Below, piece after piece: positions 1-5,810 of a stretch of 6,096 bases of DNA. The notes under the pieces were generated by a model. The model did no database searches, was not told where the DNA came from, and was given only the letters and a program-made list of their open reading frames with translations. How positions within the stretch are numbered: position 1 is the stretch's first letter; the number at the start of each line of letters is the position of its first letter. The position numbers were made by a program, and so were the translations under genes. The DNA comes from Oceanicaulis sp. (GTDB lineage: Bacteria > Pseudomonadota > Alphaproteobacteria > Caulobacterales > Maricaulaceae), in assembly GCA_007571185.1 (NCBI GenBank), contig RKRX01000126.1, positions 1 through 6,096 on the forward strand, in the 5' to 3' direction.

Positions 1-159
1 ATAGCTGAAACTGTGACCGGTGCGCGTGGTCCGGCTGCTTAAACGGCCAGAACTGTCATAGACATACGTCTCATCATCAGACCCGTTCACACCCCCGCCA
101 GTCTTGTTGGCATGGTTGATCTCATCAAGCCGATCATGGCCGTGCCCCAGGCAAAGTCT
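1..159 (-). pseudogene. Rhs/YD-repeat protein fragment, 5'-truncated, continues past the left edge
   Basis: Read on the minus strand toward position 1, this frame contains GHDRLDEINHANKTGG followed by ETYVYDSSGRLSSRTTRTG and HSFSY. The Y-x-Y-D-x-x-G-R-L-x-S-R-T pattern is the hallmark of the YD repeats that build the hollow beta-shell of Rhs/teneurin-type polymorphic toxins; such proteins are cell-surface or secreted delivery vehicles for C-terminal toxin tips. The recognisable part begins near position 150. The frame stays open upstream through possible ATGs at 267 and 282, but that part shows no YD pattern and reads like non-coding sequence. A normal Rhs protein has hundreds to more than a thousand residues before such repeats, so this is either an orphan Rhs-tip cassette or a remnant. 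Whether a toxin domain follows cannot be seen. The family call is fairly sure; pseudogene versus orphan cassette is open. Confidence 0.6.
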
Positions 160-264
160 AAAAAGGGGGCAAGGGATGGTGACACCCTTGAGGTCTATGT
201 ATGCTAAGCCCTTCAGAGAGTAAAGATTGTTGTGAGAAGGACAGCATATTTTGATTGGGTGAGT

Positions 265-293
265 CATGGGGAGAGAACCCATGGGAGAGAATC
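265..293. repeat. imperfect tandem repeat with internal inverted repeat
   Basis: Two adjacent near-copies, 265-279 and 280-293, share CATGGG followed by AGAGAA; the first has one extra G and the copies differ near the end. The same bases form an inverted repeat, CATGGG at 265-270 and CCCATG at 278-283, around a 7-nt loop. The repeat abuts the stop codon of the 103-residue gene. There is no T-run, so it is not an obvious terminator. Confidence 0.5.
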
Positions 294-604
294 TATTGGG
301 CGTATTCCGAGGCTGGGTTGATGAGAGCAAGTCGGGTTCTGGCGCAAAGGTCGTCTATGTCTGGTCCGGATAGGTTCATTCGGTTCATCACCTGGGTGAT
401 GTTTCCTAGGTAGGTGGATAGCTGCTCGAGATGATGATTGGTTGTGGCTAAGAGCTGGGGAAGGTCAGGGCCTCCGTCGTCGACGGCCTTGCCCAGAGCT
501 TGGGAGGACTTGACTAAGTCCACTATGGAACGATCTCTATAGGCCTCTACAAGGGAGATTAAGAGAAGTCCGTCCATTTTAATGTCGGAGGCGGAGTGGT
601 GCAT
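293..604 (-). CDS. hypothetical protein, 103 aa, no recognised family
   Basis: I do not recognise this protein. The frame is open further upstream to 892, but the sequence before residue 1 as given here (ATG at 604) is rich in Arg/Pro/Cys and reads like translated non-coding DNA. From ATG 604 the composition becomes protein-like: soluble, Leu-rich, probably helical, with acidic and hydrophobic residues alternating (for example DGLLLISLVEAYRDRSIVDL) and no signal peptide or membrane segment. An AGAGG lies 10 nt before this ATG, supporting the start; an internal ATG nine codons further is an alternative. It is transcribed toward the Rhs fragment, which begins about 130 bp beyond its stop. Small genes beside Rhs tips are often immunity proteins, but nothing in the sequence itself shows that function. 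Confidence 0.45.
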   Translation of the reverse strand: MHHSASDIKMDGLLLISLVEAYRDRSIVDLVKSSQALGKAVDDGGPDLPQLLATTNHHLEQLSTYLGNITQVMNRMNLSGPDIDDLCARTRLALINPASEYAQ

Positions 605-912
605 TGGGGTAGAACCTCTATGAGAGCGGGGGCTGAGTAACATGGATAACATGGATAGTAAACTAGAGGCAAGCATCCGCCATGTACTGGGCGATCTCAA
701 CCCGGAGGGTAAAAGAGCGTAACGGAGCACAACGGGACGAAAAAAGAAAGGCCCCCGGGTCTGTGCGCCACAATCCAGGTTCTCAGTATGCCTCGGCGAC
801 CTGTTTGACGGCCAAGCACAGGTGCAGGCAAACTCAGGCCGCGCGACACAAGGCATGCCACGTTCCTGATCCGTCCAGAATCCCCCAATCATGGAGAGGG
901 CTTGAAGGGAGG
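605..912. other. gene-poor spacer between icd and the 103-aa gene
   Basis: About 300 bp without a convincing gene. It contains a direct repeat of CATGGATA at 641-656, a 26-codon plus-strand open frame from ATG 642 to TAA 722, and, read on the minus strand, a GC-rich block (750-761) followed by TTTCTTTTTT (740-749). The last resembles the tail of a Rho-independent terminator for icd, about 150 bp past its stop, but I cannot find a matching left stem arm. The longer frames crossing this stretch look like shadows. Confidence 0.35.
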
Positions 913-2391
913 TTACTGCCCCTGACCGAGCGAATAACCCGGCTTTCCATCAAATTTGTACAAGTGCTCGGTCTTGACGAACTCCACACCTGCCCCGGCA
1001 AGGCGGGTGAGCAGGTCGATCACCTCAGCAGCCCCGCCTTCACCCTTGAGCATGAAACGGCAGCGCCAATGATCGGTGCGGAATGTTTCCGGCAAGCCCT
1101 GAGGCCAGACTTTCACGCCGCGATTGGTGATCAACTCAAGCTTGAGCCGGCTGTCGCCGGCTGCGGCGTTAAGTTGGATCGCCAGCCTGTCAGCGTCGGG
1201 GTTGGGAAAGTCTATAAAGACATCCACCCCTACAAAGGTTTTGGCCTGGCGTTGCCTGCGCCTGTACGGCGCGATCTCCACCGCCCCTACGCTGGAGTCA
1301 TAGACCGCAGACTTGAACCGGTTCGGGGTTTGTCCCAAACGCTCGATCACAGCCTCGACAAAGTCAGAGGTGCCGACAGTGCGCCGGGTCAGACCTTCCG
1401 ATGCAATATCGCCGGTGTGGATGCCGTCTTCAAGGGTTTTCAGCCAGGCGTTGTGAATGTTTCCGGCTATATCAGCCTGACCGATATGGACCAGCATCTG
1501 GACACCCGCCAGCAACAGGCCCGATGGATTGGCGACGCCCTGACCGGCGATCATGGGCGCTGAGCCGTGAATGGCTTCGAACATAGCGCCGTGTTCGCCG
1601 ATATTGGCCGAACCGCCCAGACCTACTGAGCCGATGACCTCGGCGGCTATGTCGGAAATAATGTCGCCATACAGGTTGGAGGTGACAATCACATCGAATT
1701 GTTCAGGCGCGACCGCCAGTTTCGCGGCGCCGATATCGATGATCCAGTGATCATTCTGTATGTCAGGATAATCCCGCGCGATTTCATCAAACACCTGATG
1801 GAAGAGTCCATCGGTGAGTTTCATGATGTTGTCCTTGGACAGGCAGGTCACTTTCTTACGTCCATTGATGCGAGCATACTCAAACGCATAGCGCACAATT
1901 CGTTCACAGCCTGGCCGCGAGATCAGCTTCAGGCACTGCACCACGTCATCGGTTTGACGGTGCTCAATGCCCGCATAGAGGTCTTCCTCGTTCTCGCGCA
2001 CGATCACCACATCCATATCGGGATGGTGGGTGGCGACAAGTGGAGAGAGCGACGCACACGGGCGCACATTGGCGAACAAGCCCAGCGATTTGCGCACGGT
2101 CACATTGAGGGATTTGAACCCTCCGCCCTGGGGGGTGGTGATCGGCGCCTTGTAGAATACTTTGGTGCGCCGCAGAGATTCCCAAGCGCTGTCTTCAATG
2201 CCGGCGCTGGCGCCATTGAGATAGACTTTCTCTCCAATTTCAATGATTTCCGGGGCAAGCGCAGCGCCTGCGGCGTTCAGGACACGCAAGCTGGCTTCCA
2301 TGATTTCCGGACCAATGCCGTCACCATGCGCCACGGTGATCGGTACGACAGGGCGCGCAGGCGCACCAGCGTCGGGAAAGGGATGATTCAT
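913..2391 (-). CDS. icd: isocitrate dehydrogenase, long Thermus/Rickettsia-type with C-terminal extension
   Basis: This cytoplasmic TCA-cycle enzyme oxidatively decarboxylates isocitrate to 2-oxoglutarate. The N-terminal HGDGIGPEI (22-30) is the family nucleotide-fold start. Isocitrate-binding residues appear as SLNVTVR (S94, N96, R100), R110 and R132, with the catalytic candidates Y139 and K186. The IDH/IPMDH signature NLYGDIISDIAAEVIG (239-254) carries the metal-binding D243 and D247. The cofactor loop is HGSAPMIAGQ (275-284): the two residues after HGSAP are M-I, neither the K-Y of E. coli-like NADP enzymes nor the D-I typical of NAD enzymes, so coenzyme choice is not settled. Residues from about 385 form an extra C-terminal domain, as in the roughly 480-500-residue Thermus-type enzymes; 492 residues fits. 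GAGGAAAG lies 9 nt before the ATG. 3-Isopropylmalate dehydrogenase is unlikely given the length and SLNVxxR. The terB-like gene lies 219 bp upstream on the same strand. Confidence 0.9.
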   Translation of the reverse strand: MNHPFPDAGAPARPVVPITVAHGDGIGPEIMEASLRVLNAAGAALAPEIIEIGEKVYLNGASAGIEDSAWESLRRTKVFYKAPITTPQGGGFKSLNVTVRKSLGLFANVRPCASLSPLVATHHPDMDVVIVRENEEDLYAGIEHRQTDDVVQCLKLISRPGCERIVRYAFEYARINGRKKVTCLSKDNIMKLTDGLFHQVFDEIARDYPDIQNDHWIIDIGAAKLAVAPEQFDVIVTSNLYGDIISDIAAEVIGSVGLGGSANIGEHGAMFEAIHGSAPMIAGQGVANPSGLLLAGVQMLVHIGQADIAGNIHNAWLKTLEDGIHTGDIASEGLTRRTVGTSDFVEAVIERLGQTPNRFKSAVYDSSVGAVEIAPYRRRQRQAKTFVGVDVFIDFPNPDADRLAIQLNAAAGDSRLKLELITNRGVKVWPQGLPETFRTDHWRCRFMLKGEGGAAEVIDLLTRLAGAGVEFVKTEHLYKFDGKPGYSLGQGQ

Positions 2392-2610
2392 CGGACTTGT
2401 CTTTCCTCAATCCAGCGTGAGTTCAGGGGCGAGACGGCGCATTCATATCCGGCCGGTTTGACTCGTCGCAGCCTGCGCCATCCTTGGGCTATCAATTTCC
2501 GGCGCAATAGAGGACGGCGCATCCCCGTTGACGCGTTGGATCGCCAGCGCGGCGAAGACCCGCACGGATGGCATGAAAGCCTGCCTTTGAGGGAGGACAT
2601 CAATTATGCC

Positions 2611-3288
2611 TCAATCAGAACTTTTCTGGGCTGGCTGAGCGCCAGCAGTCTTGTGGATTTCGGTGACCAGATCCGGACCCAACCCCAGCCGGGCCGCCAG
2701 CGTCTCCAGATAAGCCCGCTCAACAGCGGTGTCGGCTTCGATCGCCACCACGGAAGCAGCATAGATTTCAGCGGCATGTTCAGGCGTCTTCACATCCGCC
2801 ACGACGGCATGGATATCCAGCGGCGTGGAAAGTTCATCAAACACGAAGGCTTTGTCTTCAGCGGTCAGTTCCATGTCTTCAAGGCGTTCGAAAATGCGCG
2901 TTTTCTCATCAGCATCAATTTTGCCATCCGCCTTTGCCGCCGCAATCATCGCCCGCACCAGCGTTCTGCCCAAATCGTGCACCGCCGCTTCATCGGCGGG
3001 GGCCGGCAGGAAATTGGAATTGGGTGGCGCGGCCTCGTATTCCGTCGGCATAGCAGAGGTGGAACCCGTTTTGTTCTGCTGGCTTTTTCTCCAGGCGTGA
3101 TAGGCCAGCCCACCAATGGCAGCCACTGCACCGTATTTGGCGGCCTTGGAGACCATCTTGCGGCCAGACTTGCCCATCAGCATGGAAGCCGCAAAGCCCG
3201 CCGCCAATCCACCGCCGCTGGCCATGGCGGTGCGCCGGGCGTTAGGATCGGTTTGGAGGGCGGTGAGTATCTTGTTCACATCGAACAT
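2611..3288 (-). CDS. TerB-like / DUF533 family protein (YebE-type)
   Basis: This 225-residue protein has a Gly/Ala-rich N-terminal half (about 24-66: GGGLAAGFAASMLMG, then GAVAAIGGLAYHAW) that could make one or two weak membrane-associated segments, a Pro-rich linker (about 75-100), and a helical TerB-like domain (about 102-215). The domain carries the typical AAAKADGKIDADEK (116-129), an acidic stretch that in TerB relatives can bind metal. The layout matches DUF533/YebE proteins; their biochemical role is not established, and tellurite resistance should not be assumed from the name. I chose ATG 3288 because GAAAGG lies 6 nt before it; an in-frame ATG at 3306 has no ribosome-binding site. 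The promoter probably lies in the 147 bp shared with the divergent tRNA-Ser promoter, but I see no clear one. It may be co-transcribed with icd, though the 219-bp gap makes that uncertain. Confidence 0.8.
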   Translation of the reverse strand: MFDVNKILTALQTDPNARRTAMASGGGLAAGFAASMLMGKSGRKMVSKAAKYGAVAAIGGLAYHAWRKSQQNKTGSTSAMPTEYEAAPPNSNFLPAPADEAAVHDLGRTLVRAMIAAAKADGKIDADEKTRIFERLEDMELTAEDKAFVFDELSTPLDIHAVVADVKTPEHAAEIYAASVVAIEADTAVERAYLETLAARLGLGPDLVTEIHKTAGAQPAQKSSD

Positions 3289-3435
3289 GGCCAGCCTTTC
3301 ATGCAAACGCCGCCCGAACGGTCAAACACGGCGCGGGGTTCCAGGAGTATGGATGTTCTCGATTTGGGGTCGCACGCCGACCCTGGCAAGAACCTGTTAC
3401 CGCTTTTTCGCGCGGACCCCAACGGAGTCCGATGC

Positions 3436-3463
3436 TTGACTGGCGGGCGCCGCTGACTAGGAT
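3436..3463 (+). promoter_or_regulatory. sigma-70-like promoter for tRNA-Ser
   Basis: TTGACT at 3436-3441 and TAGGAT at 3458-3463 are separated by 16 bp. The expected start near 3470 is only a few bases before the mature tRNA 5' end at 3476. Position and both boxes fit; inferred from sequence only. Confidence 0.6.
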
Positions 3464-3475
3464 TGGTTCCCTTGC

Positions 3476-3565
3476 GGTGAGGTGGCCGAGTGGTCGAAGG
3501 CGCACGCCTGGAACGCGTGTAGGCGGGCAACCGTCTCGAGGGTTCGAATCCCTCTCTCACCGCCA
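3476..3565 (+). tRNA. tRNA-Ser(GGA), CCA encoded
   Basis: The 90-nt gene folds as a class II tRNA. The acceptor arm GGTGAGG pairs with TCTCACC, ending in a G-U pair, and is followed by discriminator G and an encoded CCA (3563-3565). The anticodon stem CACGC/GCGTG (3503-3507, 3515-3519) encloses loop CTGGAAC, giving anticodon GGA at 3510-3512, which reads UCC and UCU serine codons. A long variable arm follows, then the T-arm GAGGG-TTCGAAT-CCCTC. G73 and the long variable arm are serine identity features. Its last bases overlap the stop codon of the recombinase remnant on the other strand. Confidence 0.97.
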
Positions 3566-3742
3566 TCCCGGTGCAGAACCGGGCGCGCCAATGGACACCG
3601 GGTCTTCTTCAGTTGCAGCGCGCATCGTTTTCAGCAGTTCGGGCTTTAATTCTCCGGGTTTTGATCCAACGATGCGCACTCGCTTGTCTCTGACCTCAAC
3701 GCGTTGGGCAAGACCGCGTAAATGGTCGCGCGTCTTGGCGCC
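3557..3742 (-). pseudogene. C-terminal remnant of a site-specific (serine-type) recombinase
   Basis: Only about 60 codons remain. The frame reads KTRDHLRGLAQRVEVRDK, then VRIVGSK, ELLKTMRAA and a terminal APGSAPGWR. This matches, from memory, the C-terminal end of alphaproteobacterial large serine recombinases (pattern RxHLRxLxQRVEV...EVRIMGSKxxLLRTLxAAS...FVPxWR); the catalytic N-terminal resolvase domain is absent. The upstream side stops at the 3' end of tRNA-Leu (3749), and the last codons and TGA (3557-3559) lie inside the 3' end of tRNA-Ser. The frame continues open through tRNA-Leu, but that part is tRNA sequence. It cannot make an active recombinase. It most likely marks a mobile element formerly integrated at one of these tRNAs. 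The family call rests on recalled pattern only. Confidence 0.55.
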
Positions 3743-3748
3743 CAGCCT

Positions 3749-3835
<87 letters not shown>

Positions 3836-3850
3836 CGGTGAAGAGCGCGG

Positions 3851-3879
3851 GTGATACAGCGCAGGCTTCACCCTGTCAA
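3851..3879 (-). promoter_or_regulatory. sigma-70-like promoter for tRNA-Leu
   Basis: On the minus strand a perfect TTGACA (3874-3879) is followed after 17 bp by TATCAC (3851-3856). The expected start near 3844 lies about 9 nt before the mature tRNA end at 3835. This is the strongest promoter-like match I see in the window. Confidence 0.65.
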
Positions 3880-4002
3880 CGCCTCCTGCTGCAGGCGGTC
3901 AAGCCCGGGGAAACGGGACCGCACGCTCCGTGCGCTGCACGATTGCGGGTGCATGGACATCGACCCTGATTCCAGTCTATCAGCCTGGAGATCCTTTTTG
4001 CT

Positions 4003-4018
4003 TCCGCGCCTGCGCGGA
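4003..4018. repeat. short perfect inverted repeat upstream of the NDUFA9-like gene
   Basis: TCCGCG and CGCGGA form a perfect 6-bp stem with loop CCTG, ending 26 bp before the chosen ATG at 4045. No T-run follows on either strand, so it is not a standard terminator; it could be a leader hairpin or a protein site. Function unknown. Confidence 0.3.
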
Positions 4019-4044
4019 TGCGCGAACTTTGGTTGAGACGAACC

Positions 4045-5031
4045 ATGACGATTCGCAATGAAATGATCACTGTTTTCGGCGCTTCGGGTTTTATCGGCCG
4101 TTATGTGGTGCGTCGTCTGGCCAAAGCCGGTTATCGCGTGCGCGCCGCCACGCGCCGCCCGCACCTGGCCTGTGCGCTCAAACCCATGGGCGCGGTCGGG
4201 CAGGTGCAAATTGTTCAGGCCAACCTGCGCTATGAGGACTCTATCCGGCGCGCCGTGGACGGTGCGGATGGGGTGGTCAATTTGGTGGGCCTTTTGGCTG
4301 AGGGGGGAAAACAATCCTTCCAATCTCTACAGATCAAAGGCGCAGATATGGTCGCACGGTGCGCCGCAGAGGCTGGCGTCAGAACATGTGTTCACATTTC
4401 CGCCATCGGCGCGGGTGCGCACAGCCCGTCCCGATACGCCCGCACCAAGGCGCTGGGCGAACAAGCGGTGCGCGAGGCCGTCGCTGAGGCGGTGATCTTG
4501 CGTCCCTCCATTGTGTTCGGCCCCGAAGATGCGTTCTTCAACCGGTTCGCTGACATGGCGCGTTTTGCCCCGGCCCTGCCCCTGATCGGCGGCGGACGCA
4601 CCCGATTTCAACCGGTTTATGTGGATGATGTGGCCCAGTGTGTGCTCAAGGCGATCAGCGACGATGCCTTCGCCGGGCGCACTTTCGAACTGGGCGGGTC
4701 GGGCATCTACACTTTCAAAGATATTCTGACGTTCATCCTGACTGTGATCGGACGCAGGCGCGTACTTATCCCTGTGCCTTTCCTTGCCGCGACCGGATTG
4801 GGATTGGCCGGTGAGATTACAGGCGCGCTGCCCTTTGCACAGCCTTTCCTGACCCGGGATCAGGTCATCTTGCTCAAATCGGATAATGTGGTCGGTCTGA
4901 CCGATGAAAATCCGGGTGATATCTCTGCTTTTGGCGTCAAGCCGAAAACCATTGAGGCGATCACTCCGGGTTATCTGATGCGCTATCGCAAGGGCGGCCA
5001 GTTCTCCAAATCTCCTGAAGAGGTCTGCTGA
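4045..5031 (+). CDS. complex I NDUFA9-subunit-family NAD(P)-binding protein
   Basis: This 328-residue atypical short-chain dehydrogenase/reductase (NAD-dependent epimerase fold) starts with a Rossmann motif, GASGFIG (12-18). It has a triad-like arrangement of S119 (HISAIGA), Y131 and K135 (YARTK), then [10 protein letters not shown] (153-162) and QPVYVDDVA (189-197). These features and the length match the bacterial NDUFA9-like family common in Alphaproteobacteria, thought to assist or accompany respiratory complex I at the membrane; the substrate, if any, is unknown. The segment [20 protein letters not shown] (244-263) is hydrophobic and may be membrane-associated. I prefer ATG 4045, preceded by GAGACG, over ATG 4018, which falls at the end of the 4003-4018 inverted repeat; either keeps the fold intact. 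Its stop is 1 nt before hslV, so the two are probably translated from one message. UDP-sugar epimerases are the main alternative but fit less well. Confidence 0.82.
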   Translation: MTIRNEMITVFGASGFIGRYVVRRLAKAGYRVRAATRRPHLACALKPMGAVGQVQIVQANLRYEDSIRRAVDGADGVVNLVGLLAEGGKQSFQSLQIKGADMVARCAAEAGVRTCVHISAIGAGAHSPSRYARTKALGEQAVREAVAEAVILRPSIVFGPEDAFFNRFADMARFAPALPLIGGGRTRFQPVYVDDVAQCVLKAISDDAFAGRTFELGGSGIYTFKDILTFILTVIGRRRVLIPVPFLAATGLGLAGEITGALPFAQPFLTRDQVILLKSDNVVGLTDENPGDISAFGVKPKTIEAITPGYLMRYRKGGQFSKSPEEVC

Positions 5032-5032
5032 A

Positions 5033-5587
5033 ATGGTTGGAACACAACAGGCTTTCCCCGGTTGGCGCGGCACCACTATCCTCAGCGTTCGCAAAGGTGG
5101 AAAAGTGATCATCGCAGGCGATGGTCAGGTCTCCATCGGCGATACGATCGTCAAATCCACCGCTCGCAAAGTCCGACCCTTGGCCCACGATCGGGTCATT
5201 GCAGGATTTGCAGGGGCCACCGCCGACGCCTTCGCCCTGTTTGAGCGGCTGGAAGCCAGGCTTGAACAGTACCCCGCCCAGCTGCGCCGCGCCTGTGTGG
5301 AACTGGCCAAAGACTGGCGCACTGACCGGTATATGCGGCGGCTGGAGGCCATGCTCATCGTGGCGGATGCCGGCGAGACCTTCACCTTGACCGGTGGCGG
5401 AGATGTGCTGGAACCCGAGGATGGGCTTGCAGCCATCGGCTCAGGCGGTAATTACGCCTTGTCGGCGGCACGGGCGTTGAAAGCGTACGAGGACGACGCT
5501 GAAGTCATCGCCCGCAAGGCGATGGAAATCGCCGCCGGCATCTGCATATATTCCAACGGTAATCTGACGGTGGAAATGTTGGGATAA
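5033..5587 (+). CDS. hslV: ATP-dependent protease proteolytic subunit HslV
   Basis: HslV forms the double-hexameric threonine-protease core of the cytoplasmic HslUV (ClpYQ) machine, which degrades unfolded and regulatory proteins with the HslU unfoldase. The mature start is GTTILSV: cleavage after G13 would free T14 as the nucleophile, the usual arrangement in Alphaproteobacteria, whereas E. coli loses only Met. D30 and K46 correspond to active-site D17 and K33 of the mature E. coli enzyme, and IGSGGNYA contains the conserved serine near the active site. [20 protein letters not shown] is strongly conserved. The end, GICIYSNGN, has Ser where a Thr is common at the cation site. At 184 residues it is full length. 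AGAGG lies 9 nt before the ATG. It probably shares an operon with the upstream gene. Its usual partner hslU does not follow within the remaining 509 bp. Confidence 0.95.
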   Translation: MVGTQQAFPGWRGTTILSVRKGGKVIIAGDGQVSIGDTIVKSTARKVRPLAHDRVIAGFAGATADAFALFERLEARLEQYPAQLRRACVELAKDWRTDRYMRRLEAMLIVADAGETFTLTGGGDVLEPEDGLAAIGSGGNYALSAARALKAYEDDAEVIARKAMEIAAGICIYSNGNLTVEMLG

Positions 5588-5590
5588 TCG

Positions 5591-5725
5591 GTGAAAGCCA
5601 CTGAACTTGATAAGATATTCGACGCGGGCGGAGATTCCGGCGATATAGAGATAGATATAGAGATAATCGACATCAAAGTACACGACTCATGGCGAAATCT
5701 TCCCCGCATCCGGGCTTGGAAGTGA
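5591..5725 (+). pseudogene. N-terminal remnant of a CopG-like (ribbon-helix-helix) antitoxin
   Basis: A GTG 3 nt after the hslV stop opens a 44-codon frame beginning MKATELDKIFDAGGD. That is, from memory, close to the conserved opening of small CopG-family antitoxins (MKAxEFDxxFDxGED..., which continue into LDLSKA and KRVNVDFP). Here the sequence instead runs into GDIEIDIEIIDIK, made by a 12-bp tandem duplication, and then unrelated residues to a TGA. The DNA-binding ribbon-helix-helix half is missing, and I do not find it in other frames downstream. No toxin gene is visible next to it. It is either a broken antitoxin or a chance similarity; 15 residues is thin evidence. Confidence 0.45.
5642..5665. 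repeat. two exact tandem copies of a 12-bp unit
   Basis: GATATAGAGATA occurs at 5642-5653 and again at 5654-5665 without mismatch. Being a multiple of three it keeps frame and encodes the repeated I-E-I-D-type residues in the antitoxin-like remnant. It is AT-rich against its surroundings and looks like replication slippage. Confidence 0.9.
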
Positions 5726-5810
5726 CCGTTCTGGGCGTTTTCATCACCGGGTGTGAAGGGGTTTTCGCCTCTCGTGGCAAAAGGGACGTGTACCGTGGCG
5801 TACGGGATAA

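Noticed and set aside
642..722. 26-codon plus-strand open frame, MDNMDSKLEASIRHVLGD...
   Set aside because: Protein-like but very short, with a weak ribosome-binding site and no recognisable relative; could be a fragment, not supportable as a gene.
740..761. GC-rich block followed by a T-run on the minus strand, resembling the tail of an icd terminator
   Set aside because: No matching left stem arm can be found nearby, so a hairpin is not supported.
682..1563. 293-codon open frame on the plus strand
   Set aside because: Mostly antisense to the 3' half of isocitrate dehydrogenase, with no recognisable motif.
2443..2574. 43-codon minus-strand open frame in the 219-bp gap between icd and the TerB-like gene
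   Set aside because: It has a weak AAGGCAGG before the ATG and plausible residues, but no family and no support beyond being open; the gap looks like an ordinary leader region.
3367..3383. Inverted repeat GGGTCG/CGACCC upstream of tRNA-Ser
   Set aside because: Short, GC-rich, without a T-run or known operator form; likely by chance.
1699..3456. 585-codon open frame on the plus strand
   Set aside because: It lies antisense to isocitrate dehydrogenase and the TerB-like gene and spans the gap between them; its translation is rich in Arg, His and Gly with no domain pattern. Long antisense frames are common in GC-rich DNA.
3567..3583. Perfect 6-bp hairpin (CCCGGT/ACCGGG) just after tRNA-Ser, as a terminator
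   Set aside because: No T-run follows on the plus strand, and the bases are accounted for by the recombinase remnant on the other strand.
4327..5112. 261-codon open frame on the minus strand
   Set aside because: Antisense shadow of the NDUFA9-like gene, running into hslV.
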